A stretch of 24,058 nucleotides of DNA, taken from contig DASYUM010000319.1 in the NCBI GenBank assembly GCA_036001225.1, positions 1 through 24,058 on the forward strand, in the 5' to 3' direction. Made by a program: the position numbers and the translations under genes. The first letter of the stretch is position 1. Every line of letters starts with the position of its first letter. Shown piece by piece: positions 1 through 8,684 of this stretch. The stretch is from DASYUM01 sp036001225 (GTDB taxonomy: Bacteria; Methylomirabilota; Methylomirabilia; Rokubacteriales; DASRDR01). A model generated the notes under the pieces. The model was not told the DNA's origin and ran no database searches. It saw only the letters and a program-made list of their open reading frames with translations.

Positions 1-1107
1 CTCCACCGCTTCCTCCAGAAGGAGGGGCTCGAGTCCCGCCTCCAGGAGGTGGACCCGGGCCGCTTCCAGACCCTCGCCCGCCTGCCCGGCGCCGGCGGCG
101 GGACGTCGCTCATGTTCGACGGCCACATCGACATCGATCCCATCCCGGGCGGCTGGGTGCGGGACCCGTGGACGCCGACCATCGAAGGCGACCGCTTCTA
201 CGGCGCCGGGATCTACAACATGAAGGGCGGCGACGCCGCCATGGTCATGGCCGCGGTCGCCGCGCGGCGGGCCGGCGTCCGGCTCCGGGGCGACGTGCTG
301 CTGGCCTGCGTGGTCGGCGAGCTCCAGGGCGGCGTGGGGACGGTGCACATGCTGAAGAGCGGCGTCCGCGCCGATCTGGCGGTCGTCCCCGAGCCCTACA
401 GCACCCAGAACATCATCACCAAGCACACCGGCGTCGTGGAGTTCGTGCTCCACGTGCTGGGCCGCTCGGCCCACATCTCGCGGGCCGAGCACGGCCTCAA
501 CGCGATCGGCAAGATGGCCCGGGCGATCCAGGCGCTGGAGGCGCTGAAGCTCCACGGCGAGGCGGACCCCGACCTGCCGGGGCTGCCGCGGCTCTGTGTC
601 GGCTCGATCATCGGCGGCCGCGGCCGCGAGTGGGAGCTGCGTGGCCCCAACATCGTCCCCGACGTCTGCTCGGCGTTCGTGGACGTCCGCTTCCCGGCCA
701 GCATGACCGCGGAATCCATCCTGACCGACGTCCGCGGCGGTCTGGAGGCGCTGGCCGCCGCCGACCGCGACTTCCGCTACGAGATCGAGTGGCCGGCCCG
801 GCCCGAGCGCCGGATCATGCGCGAGGTCATGACCCCGCTCTCGGTGCCGCCCGACCACCCGCTGGTCCGGACCCTCGCCGCCAACGTGCGGGCGATCGCC
901 AAGCTCGAGCCGACCATCGGCGCCGTCCCGCCCTACAGCTACGCCGGCAACGACACCTCACACCTCTATCGGGCCGGCATCCCCTGCTGCCTCTACGGTC
1001 CGGCCGGCGGCTACGACGAGGGGCGCTCGGACCGCTGGACATCGGTCGCGCAGATCGTGACCTGCACGCGCGTCTTCGGCGGCCTCATCGCCGACCTCTG
1101 CGGCTGA
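1..1107 (+). CDS. M20-family peptidase/deacylase homologue, 5'-truncated, with altered metal site
   Basis: The reading frame is open from the first base, so the true start lies upstream; 368 residues are visible. Family features are GHIDID (H42, D44 of the visible part), a GAGIYNMKGG segment at 69-77, the EP motif at 131-132, and a C-terminal GND...GIPCCLYGP segment. ArgE/DapE-type M20 enzymes hydrolyse N-acyl or peptide bonds with two bridged metal ions. Here the bridging Asp of DMKGG is Asn73, the usual EE dyad is E107-L108, and the C-terminal ligand His is not seen (the segment reads GGYDEGRSDRW). Only part of the canonical site therefore remains. It is followed on the same strand, after a hairpin repeat, by a creatinase-like M24 gene, which suggests shared use in breakdown of an amide or peptide compound. 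The fold assignment is firm. Substrate and activity are unknown; it could be a divergent active subfamily or a non-hydrolytic homologue. Confidence 0.85.
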   Translation, partial: LHRFLQKEGLESRLQEVDPGRFQTLARLPGAGGGTSLMFDGHIDIDPIPGGWVRDPWTPTIEGDRFYGAGIYNMKGGDAAMVMAAVAARRAGVRLRGDVLLACVVGELQGGVGTVHMLKSGVRADLAVVPEPYSTQNIITKHTGVVEFVLHVLGRSAHISRAEHGLNAIGKMARAIQALEALKLHGEADPDLPGLPRLCVGSIIGGRGREWELRGPNIVPDVCSAFVDVRFPASMTAESILTDVRGGLEALAAADRDFRYEIEWPARPERRIMREVMTPLSVPPDHPLVRTLAANVRAIAKLEPTIGAVPPYSYAGNDTSHLYRAGIPCCLYGPAGGYDEGRSDRWTSVAQIVTCTRVFGGLIADLCG

Positions 1108-1110
1108 TCA

Positions 1111-1193
1111 CCGGAGGGGGCCTCGACGGCCCCCTCCGGATCCTCCCCCAGGAGGAGTGTGCCGCGGCAAAGCCGCGGCTCGAAGCGGAACAC
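1111..1193 (+). repeat. Composite two-hairpin intergenic element, copy A
   Basis: Directly after the M20 stop lies a perfect 12-bp stem (1111-1122 with 1128-1139, loop TCGAC). A TCCCCCAG segment follows at 1144-1151, then a second 8-bp stem GCCGCGGC/GCCGCGGC (1161-1168 with 1172-1179, loop AAA), and then the single-stranded motif CTCGAAGCGGAACAC (1179-1193). No T-tract follows the first stem, so it is not a textbook intrinsic terminator. The same order of parts recurs on the minus strand at 17929-18067, where the second stem has different but still pairing bases. It fills most of the 173-nt gap between two same-strand genes. It may be a dispersed repeat or a structured RNA element. Confidence 0.7.
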
Positions 1194-1280
1194 AAACCGT
1201 GGGAGATCGAGCATGACCGCAAGAAGCAGATGGGCGGGGAGGCGAGTCGGTCGCAAACCACGCCCGGGCGCGGAGTGACT

Positions 1281-2432
1281 ATGGCGCTCCACTTCAGTCG
1301 CCGCGAGCTGGCCGGCCGCCGCCGCCGCGCCGGCGTCCGGATGGCCGAGGCCGGGCTCGACGGGCTCCTGCTCTTCCGCCAGGAGAGCATGTACTACCTG
1401 ACCGGCTACGACACCAGCGGCTACAGCATGTTCCAGGGGATGTACCTCGGCGCCGACGGCCGGCTCGCCCTCTGCACGCGCTCGGCGGATCTCCGCCAGG
1501 CGCGGCTCACCTCGGTGGTCGAGGACGTGCGCGTCTGGCGTGACCGCGAGGGCGCGACCCCGGCCGTGGATCTGCGCGACATGCTCGCGGACTACGGCTG
1601 CCGCGGCAAGCGCCTCGGCGTCGAATACCACGCCTACGGGCTCACCGCCCAGCGGGGCAAGATGGTGGACGCCGCGCTGGAGGGCTTCTGCCGAACCGAG
1701 GATGCCTCCGACCTGGTCCGGCTGCTGCGGCTGGTGAAGAGCCCGGCCGAGCTGGTCTACGTCCGCCAGGCCGGTCGGCTCGCCGACGAGGCGCTCGCGG
1801 TCGCCAACCGCCTCACCCGGCCGGGGGTGCCCCTGGGTCTCGTGTACGCCGACATGCAGAAGGCCATCCTGAGCGGCGACGGCGATCCGTCGGCCAGCCG
1901 CTGGCCGACGGGATCGGGCAAGGAGGCGCTCCTGGTCCGCTACCACACCGGCCACGCCCGGGTGGCGGCGCGCGACCAGGTGACCTTCGAGTTCGCCGCC
2001 GCCTACCGCCACTACCACGCGGCGTTGATGCACGTCGTGGTGACGGGTCGCGTGGACCGGCGGCACCGCGAGATGTTCCGTGCCTGCCGCGACGCGCTCG
2101 ATGGCTGCAACGACGTCCTTCGCCCCGGCCGCACCGTGGGCGAGGTCTACGACACCCACGCCCGGCGGCTGACGAAGGCCGGCTACAAGGGAAAGTTCCT
2201 GAACGCGTGCGGCTACACGATGGGCGCCACCTACCCCCCGACCTGGATGGACTGGCCGATGCTCTACACCGGCAACCCCCAGGTCCTCGCGCCCGGCATG
2301 GTGTTCTTCATCCACATGATCCTGCTCGACCCCCGCGCCGGCTTGACGATGTCCCTCGGCGAGACCTCCATCATCACGCCCCGCGGCGCCTCCCCCGTCA
2401 CTCACGCCCCCCGCGAGCTGGTCGCGAACTGA
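1281..2432 (+). CDS. M24-family (creatinase/prolidase fold) hydrolase lacking canonical metal ligands
   Basis: A 383-aa protein; the ATG at 1281 follows GGAG at suitable spacing. It has a creatinase-like N-terminal domain (about 1-150) and a C-terminal pita-bread domain (about 160-383). In metal-dependent M24 enzymes five ligands (D, D, H, E, E) are conserved. At the corresponding places this protein has E237 in TFEFAAAY, an Ala near 247-248 in HYHAALM, Tyr312 in GYTMG instead of GHG, His345 in FIHM instead of EP, and only E361 in GETSIIT. The pattern resembles metal-free creatinase rather than prolidase. H225 in YHTGHARVA lines up by eye with the catalytic His of creatinase. A C-N hydrolase of a small amidine or amide is plausible, but the substrate is not known. 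It sits behind the M20 homologue on the same strand and converges on the copper ATPase gene, 30 nt away. Confidence 0.85.
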   Translation: MALHFSRRELAGRRRRAGVRMAEAGLDGLLLFRQESMYYLTGYDTSGYSMFQGMYLGADGRLALCTRSADLRQARLTSVVEDVRVWRDREGATPAVDLRDMLADYGCRGKRLGVEYHAYGLTAQRGKMVDAALEGFCRTEDASDLVRLLRLVKSPAELVYVRQAGRLADEALAVANRLTRPGVPLGLVYADMQKAILSGDGDPSASRWPTGSGKEALLVRYHTGHARVAARDQVTFEFAAAYRHYHAALMHVVVTGRVDRRHREMFRACRDALDGCNDVLRPGRTVGEVYDTHARRLTKAGYKGKFLNACGYTMGATYPPTWMDWPMLYTGNPQVLAPGMVFFIHMILLDPRAGLTMSLGETSIITPRGASPVTHAPRELVAN

Positions 2433-2462
2433 TCGAGCCGCCGGGCCGCGAGGCGGCGGCGG

Positions 2463-4717
<2,255 letters not shown>

Positions 4718-4721
<4 letters not shown>

Positions 4722-5533
4722 GGGGGGGCGCCGGGCCGATCCGGAACGCCGGGCTCGAATCCGAGGGCCGAGACCCGCTCGAACCGGCGCTGCAAGCGGT
4801 GGATGCGGTGGAGGTACTCCGGCAGGCCGTGGTCGCCGCAGCGCTCGCCCGGCAGCGCGCGGAAGCCTCGCCGCACGAACGCTTCACCGCGCCGGGGGCC
4901 GCACAGGTGGATGACCGCCGCCAGATCCTGCTGCTGACCGAGGGTGGCCCGGGCCACGCGCGTCCTGCCCAGCGTGTCCACCACCGACTGATGCAGGGAC
5001 GCCGCCGTCATCTCGATCGCGTGGCTGGGCACGACCCGATTGTAGAACCGGTTGAGCCAGCACGACCGGAGATCGTACCAGGGGCCATCCCTCACCACGC
5101 GGTGATCGTGGATGCAGTACTGCCTGGCTTGCTCGAAGGTGCCGTCGGTCATCTGGAACATGCCGACGGCGGACGAGGCGGGTCCGTACCACGCCAAGGG
5201 ATTGAGCGACCATCGCCAGCGCCAGTAGGTCCGCGCGATGGGATTGCCGCTGCCCTCGACCTGGGCCAGCGCGGCCAGGAACTCCGCCGCGATCAGATCG
5301 GTGGCGTGCTCGCGGAACAGGGGCCCATACGCCGCCCAGGTGTCGGCCGGCGACTTGGCGAAGGCCGGGGTCAGGGGGGCCAGCAGCTCGGCCGGCTTGC
5401 GGAGCACGTGGTAGGCCCAGTTGGCGAGCGCCAGGAGTCCGAGCCCGAGCACGGCGTACCCGGCTAGACGCAGGCGTCGGCGCCGACGCGGGCCAGTTCG
5501 AGCCAGAAGGCGACTGGCGATCGCCGCCAGCAT
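4718..5533 (-). CDS. Membrane-anchored SLT-type lytic transglycosylase
   Basis: A 271-aa protein with a basic N-terminus (RRRRR at 16-20) and one transmembrane segment at about 24-42, so the remainder should face the periplasm. The SLT (lysozyme-like) signature is clear: ALAQVEGSGNP with probable catalytic Glu93, then the S-x-x-G-x-x-Q segment SSAVGMFQMTDGTF at 120-133. This family cleaves the MurNAc-GlcNAc bond of peptidoglycan to give 1,6-anhydro products. Cysteines at about 140 and in the C-terminal half could form disulfides. The stop overlaps the copA start by 4 nt, so both are on one transcript. A role in opening the wall for an envelope metal system is possible but not shown. A promoter ends only a few bases before the ATG at 5533, and no Shine-Dalgarno is seen, so translation may be leaderless. 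Confidence 0.85.
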
Positions 5534-6236
5534 GGAGGGTCAACGGATAGCACCGTCCCGCGCGAACGGTCAAGTTTTGGCCTCGGCCGCTAGCCGGGCG
5601 GGCCTCCAGAACCGGGTGACGCCGTTCGGCGAGGTCATTCGAACGCCGGCCCGGGGCATGCTGATGGGCAACCGCGGCCGACTCCACGACGCGGCGCGCC
5701 GCCTCGTCCGCCAGGTCGTCCCGAGCTACCGCGCCTGGGTGACGTGTGTGCTGGAGTTCAAGGGCCGGCGGCGGGTGGTGATGACGCCGGGGCGCTACAC
5801 CGAGCTGTTCTTCCTGGACGAGGCCACCGCGCTGGCCGCCGGGCACCGGCCGTGCGGCGAATGCCGGCGATCCGACTACCGGCGCTTCAAGGCGGCCTGG
5901 CTCTCGGCGAACGCGGAGCGGGGACTGGGCGCCGACCCGGCGATCGCCGCCCTCGACCGCGAGCTCCATCGGGACCGGCTCGGCTCGGACGGTCGACAGC
6001 GCACCTTCGCGGCCGCGCTCGGCCGGCTGCCGGACGGGGTCTTCGTGTCGCTGCCGGATCGCGGCGAGCCGTTCCTGATCTGGCGCGACGCGCTCTGGGC
6101 GTGGTCCCCCGCCGGCTACGTCGGCTCCCGCGCCCGACCGGCGGCCATCGAGGTGACCGTGCTGACTCCCCGCTCGACCGTGGCCGCGATCGTGGCCGGC
6201 TACACGGCCACCGTGCACCCGAGCATTCCGCGGTGA
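5532..6236 (+). CDS. Conserved hypothetical protein with a HRPCGEC motif
   Basis: A protein of up to 234 aa, soluble and basic. I recognise the pattern of a widespread uncharacterised family: RVTPFGE, then ARGMLMGNRGRLHD (41-53), LEFKGRRRVVMTPGRYTELFFLDEATALAAGHRPCGECRR (75-113), and a C-terminal WSPAGY segment. The CxxC at 108-111 beside His106 may bind a metal, but no partner cysteines are obvious. No function is assigned. The start is uncertain: ATG 5532 overlaps the divergent gene's ATG and has no ribosome site, and the family core begins near RVTPFGE, so TTG 5577 or GTG 5616 are real alternatives. It converges with the minus-strand envelope operon downstream. Confidence 0.75.
   Translation: MEGQRIAPSRANGQVLASAASRAGLQNRVTPFGEVIRTPARGMLMGNRGRLHDAARRLVRQVVPSYRAWVTCVLEFKGRRRVVMTPGRYTELFFLDEATALAAGHRPCGECRRSDYRRFKAAWLSANAERGLGADPAIAALDRELHRDRLGSDGRQRTFAAALGRLPDGVFVSLPDRGEPFLIWRDALWAWSPAGYVGSRARPAAIEVTVLTPRSTVAAIVAGYTATVHPSIPR
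5544..5573 (-). promoter_or_regulatory. Sigma-70-type promoter for the transglycosylase-copA operon
   Basis: On the minus strand TTGACC (5573-5568, 5 of 6 to consensus) is followed after 18 nt by TATCCG (5549-5544), preceded by TGC as an extended -10. The predicted start of transcription near 5537 lies only about 4 nt before the ATG at 5533, and no GGAGG-like site fits. A second TTGACC lies between the -10 and the ATG. Confidence 0.45.
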
Positions 6237-6260
6237 TCGTCGGCGCCCCCTCGGGCACGG

Positions 6261-6300
6261 AAATGGAAACGGCCCGGGCCGCTTCTCGCCGCCCGGGCCG
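6261..6300 (-). terminator. Intrinsic terminator of the 7774-6354 operon
   Basis: CGGCCCGGG (6270-6278) pairs with CCCGGGCCG (6292-6300). Read on the minus strand, the stem is followed by TTTCCATTT (6269-6261). It lies about 55 nt after the stop of the repeat protein gene. On the plus strand there is no T-tract. Confidence 0.6.
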
Positions 6301-6353
6301 CTCGACCCGGAGTCGCGGCGGTCAGGTCGACCGCCGACAGGAGCCCGACCAGC

Positions 6354-7289
6354 CTACTTGAACTGACCCCGTCCCTGCGACGGCCCGACAGAGGTCTCCG
6401 GCTTCCCGTGCGCGACGTGGGCCTGACCGCCGGACCCCCGACTGGTCACGCTCATCCCGCCGGTCCGGCCGCCGCCGCTGCTGGACGTCCCGGCGCCGCC
6501 CGTCGAGGCCCGCACCGCGCTCTGAGCGGTCGCGGCCGACCGGCCGGTCGACACCACGTCGGTCCGGCCGCCGGCGGTCGTGATGGTCGTCGTCCCGCCG
6601 GCCGACCCGTAGCGTGCGCTCACGACCTGCCCGAGGTTCTTCGCACCCGCGAGCTGGCCCTGGGCCTGCATCTCCCGGAAAACCCCGCCCCAGCCCTGGC
6701 CGCTCTGCTTCAGCGCGGCGATCTCATCCAGCGAGTAGACCTTGGTGGCGGTGGCCGACCCGGTCGTCGTGCCGGCCGGCGCCGTCTGCTGCGCGTCGAA
6801 CAGCGCGCGGGCGATCTTCTGGTTGCCCGGCGAGAGCCGGGCGAAGGTGCCCGGCGATCCACTCGGCGTCCCGCTCGTCGGGTTGCCGCTGGGCGGGGCC
6901 GGCGTCGTTGCCGCGGCCGCCGGCGCCGGCGGCTGGTAGTGGCCGCTCACGACCTGCCCCAGGTTCTTCGCGCCCGGAAGCTGGCCTTGGGCCTGCATCG
7001 TCGTGAAAATCTCGCCCCAGCCCTGGCCGCTCTGCTTCAGCGCGGCGATCTCGTCCAGCGAGTAGACCTTGGTGGCGGTGGCCGACCCGGTCGTCGGGCC
7101 GGCCGGCGCCGTCTGCTGCGCGTCGAACAGCGCGCGGGCGATCTTCTGGTTGCCCGGCGAGAGCGTGGTGAACCCGCCGACGGCGGGAGCCGGGCTCCCG
7201 CTGGTCTGGGCCGCCACGAAGGCCGGGCCCCCCAGGACGGACGACCACAGCGCGGCCGACACCAACGCGACCGATACGAACGTCTTCAT
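6354..7289 (-). CDS. Secreted protein with two near-identical LSPGNQKIARALFDAQ repeats
   Basis: A 311-aa protein with an N-terminal signal peptide (MKTF, hydrophobic core to about residue 25, likely cut after FVAA or nearby). Two copies of a module of about 75 aa follow. Each begins LSPGNQKIARALFDAQ, continues through VYSLDEIAALKQSGQGWG and ends GAKNLGQVVS. They are separated by a Pro/Ala/Thr-rich linker, and a low-complexity Gly/Ser/Thr-rich tail follows. The module looks helical, and its SLDEIAALKQSGQGWG part suggests a small helical-hairpin domain; no function is known to me. The start is well supported by AAAGGAGGAGC before the ATG at 7289. It is the second gene of an operon with a DUF3568-like lipoprotein, 17 nt downstream of that gene, and appears to be under sigma-54 control. 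A cell-envelope or extracellular role is inferred from the signal peptide. Confidence 0.8.
   Translation of the reverse strand: MKTFVSVALVSAALWSSVLGGPAFVAAQTSGSPAPAVGGFTTLSPGNQKIARALFDAQQTAPAGPTTGSATATKVYSLDEIAALKQSGQGWGEIFTTMQAQGQLPGAKNLGQVVSGHYQPPAPAAAATTPAPPSGNPTSGTPSGSPGTFARLSPGNQKIARALFDAQQTAPAGTTTGSATATKVYSLDEIAALKQSGQGWGGVFREMQAQGQLAGAKNLGQVVSARYGSAGGTTTITTAGGRTDVVSTGRSAATAQSAVRASTGGAGTSSSGGGRTGGMSVTSRGSGGQAHVAHGKPETSVGPSQGRGQFK
6617..7163. repeat. Two intragenic direct repeats of about 220 bp (6617-6836 and 6944-7163)
   Basis: The two copies are offset by exactly 327 bp (109 codons). Over about 152 bp (6685-6836 against 7012-7163) I count only two mismatches, including third positions. 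The remaining 65 bp differ at about a dozen sites. The near-identity at synonymous sites points to a recent duplication or to gene conversion rather than to protein-level selection alone. Confidence 0.85.
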
Positions 7290-7306
7290 GGAAGCTCCTC
7301 CTTTCG

Positions 7307-7774
7307 CTACTTCCGGGCGGCGGCGGGCGCGACGCTCGGCTCTTGCGCCAGGTCCGGATCGTCGTCCAGCGTGCGCTCGGTCTGGACGATGATCTCGGTC
7401 GCCGTCGCGCGGTCCCTGAACAACCAGCCCTGCTTCGCGGTCACACGCATCCGGGACGTCTTGGCCGTCAGGCGCTCCAGCTCGATGTCGATCGTGCGGT
7501 CGCCGGCCACCGCCATGATCTTCCGCCCCGAGCCGTTCGCCTTGTTCTCCTTGACGTCCATGGCCATGCGGTTGAGCGTCTTCACCGTCGCGCTGCGCAG
7601 CTTGCCCTCGGAGATGGCGAAGGTCTTGTACGCGATGCTGTCGAGGGTGTAGGACACCCCGGTGCCCGTCCCGACCCCCGCCCCGATGCTGAACACCGTC
7701 AATCCGACGGCGGCGCAGCCCCAGCTCGCGACGGTCGCCAGCCCGAGCGCAACGAGACCACGTGGGATTCTCAC
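7307..7774 (-). CDS. DUF3568-like outer-envelope lipoprotein
   Basis: A 155-aa protein. The GTG start at 7774 has GGGAGGG a few nt upstream and gives a clean signal sequence ending in the lipobox ASWGC, so the mature protein should be lipidated at Cys. The longer ATG start at 7849 is rejected, because it has no ribosome site and lies upstream of the predicted sigma-54 transcription start. The mature part matches the DUF3568 pattern: YTLDSIAYKTFAISEGKLRSAT, LNRMAMDV, GRKIMAVAGDRTIDIELERLT, MRVTAKQGWLFRDRATATEIIVQTE. Function of the family is unknown. It is first in an operon with the repeat protein. Confidence 0.8.
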   Translation of the reverse strand: MRIPRGLVALGLATVASWGCAAVGLTVFSIGAGVGTGTGVSYTLDSIAYKTFAISEGKLRSATVKTLNRMAMDVKENKANGSGRKIMAVAGDRTIDIELERLTAKTSRMRVTAKQGWLFRDRATATEIIVQTERTLDDDPDLAQEPSVAPAAARK

Positions 7775-7826
7775 AGGCGTCCCTCCCGCTTGAGACAGTG
7801 ATGCCTCGATCGCGACGGTGAAGAGG

Positions 7827-7842
7827 AGCAACGCCAGTGCCA
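7827..7842 (-). promoter_or_regulatory. Sigma-54 (-24/-12) promoter of the lipoprotein operon
   Basis: The minus strand reads TGGCACTGGCGTTGCT from 7842 to 7827. This matches the RpoN consensus TGGCACG-N4-TTGCW at all specified positions but one, with the required GG-N10-GC spacing. Transcription should start near 7816, leaving a leader of about 42 nt before the GTG at 7774, which has a good ribosome site. Confidence 0.8.
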
Positions 7843-7931
7843 GCCGCAAGTGTGCGGGGCAGCAGGGGCCCGGTCAGTTCCGTGTCAGGCCCCGCGAGCG
7901 CTTTTTGTCGGGCCGCCTCCGAAACGCGGCA

Positions 7932-7957
7932 GCCCGGGGTTCCAGATGGAACGGGCT
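7932..7957. promoter_or_regulatory. Inverted repeat, candidate upstream activator site
   Basis: GTTCC-AGAT-GGAAC (7939-7952) is a perfect dyad, flanked by a further GCCC...GGGC match. Its centre lies about 130 nt upstream of the predicted sigma-54 transcription start, which is the usual distance for an enhancer-binding activator. The rest of the 292-nt gap 7775-8066 shows only a loose GCGGGGC/GCCCCGC pair (7854-7860, 7889-7895) and no gene. Confidence 0.4.
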
Positions 7958-8066
7958 ACCAGGTGTGCGCCTCGCCGGGCGGCTCCACCACCCGCCCCCG
8001 CGAGACTCCCGCCCCCGCCTGCTCCGCCGCGGTCGAGCGCACCGCGAATCTCCCTCGCCGCGCCGG

Positions 8067-8552
8067 CTACGCCACGTCGATCTCGACTTCGGCTTCGACC
8101 TCGACCGGGATGCCGAACGGCAGCTCCGCCATCCCCACCGCCGAGCGGGCGTGGATGCCGCGCTCGGGGCCGTACAGCTCGACCACGAGGTCCGAGAACC
8201 CGTTGATCACCGGCGGCTGCAAGGCAAAGCCGGGAGCCGAGTTCACCATGCCGAACACTCGCAGCCAGGCGGAGACCCGATCGAGATCGCCGAGCTCGCG
8301 CTTCAGGCTCCCGAGAATCGACAGGGCCGTCAGCCGGGCCGCCTGATAGGCCTGCTCCTGGGTGACGTCGGCGCCCACCTTGCCGAGCGGGCCGGCGATC
8401 GAGCCATCCGGTAGCTGGGGGCCGTGGCCCGCCACGTAGGCCCGGTTCCCGCGCACGCGCACCCAGGCAAAGGGGATCTTGAGTCCCGCCGGCACCTTGA
8501 GCGGCGCCGGCAGCTTCAGGCCCATCGCGTCCAGCTTGGCCTCGATCCTCAT
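8067..8552 (-). CDS. RidA/YjgF-family protein
   Basis: A 161-aa protein, belonging to the longer RidA subgroup (classic RidA is about 130 aa). Family features include the strand AYVAGHGPQLPDGS, VGADVTQEQAYQAARLTALSILGSLKRELGDLDRV, VNSAPGFALQPPVINGFSDL and HARSAVGMAELPFGIPVEVEAEVEID. The Arg of HARSAVG corresponds to the residue that binds the carboxylate of imine/enamine substrates in RidA. RidA proteins deaminate reactive 2-aminoacrylate-type intermediates, and the longer subgroups are less well defined. The ATG at 8552 is chosen because GGAGGG lies upstream and the protein begins at the family's usual N-terminus. It is divergent from the M20/M19 dipeptidase operon, which suggests a link to amino-acid catabolism. 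Confidence 0.9.
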   Translation of the reverse strand: MRIEAKLDAMGLKLPAPLKVPAGLKIPFAWVRVRGNRAYVAGHGPQLPDGSIAGPLGKVGADVTQEQAYQAARLTALSILGSLKRELGDLDRVSAWLRVFGMVNSAPGFALQPPVINGFSDLVVELYGPERGIHARSAVGMAELPFGIPVEVEAEVEIDVA

Positions 8553-8684
8553 CCCTCTGTCCCTCCGTGGGGTGATGGCGGTGGCATCGGCCGACGCCGG
8601 AGCGAGGCCTCCCCGACCACGCGAAGCCTCGGGACCGTCAGTATAGCCCTGGCCGCGCGGCCGAAAGCGCGCGACAATCGAGCC

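Noticed and set aside
1011..2405. Long minus-strand open frame of 464 codons opposite the M20/M24 genes
   Set aside because: It is the GC-rich antisense shadow of two recognisable proteins and itself has no recognisable motif. The same applies to the long antisense frames opposite 2463-4721, 11981-13561 and 19174-23289.
2437..2457. GCCGCC/GGCGGC hairpin between the convergent M24 and copA genes as a terminator
   Set aside because: Only 6 bp and no T-tract on either strand.
7307..7849. 180-aa version of the lipoprotein starting at ATG 7849
   Set aside because: No ribosome site, it lies upstream of the sigma-54 transcription start, and it buries the lipobox signal sequence. GTG 7774 fits better.
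7901..7999. tRNA or tmRNA-like 3' end (GGCTCCACCA)
   Set aside because: No matching 5' acceptor strand (GGAGCC-like), no T-arm with TTC, and no tRNA-like fold upstream.
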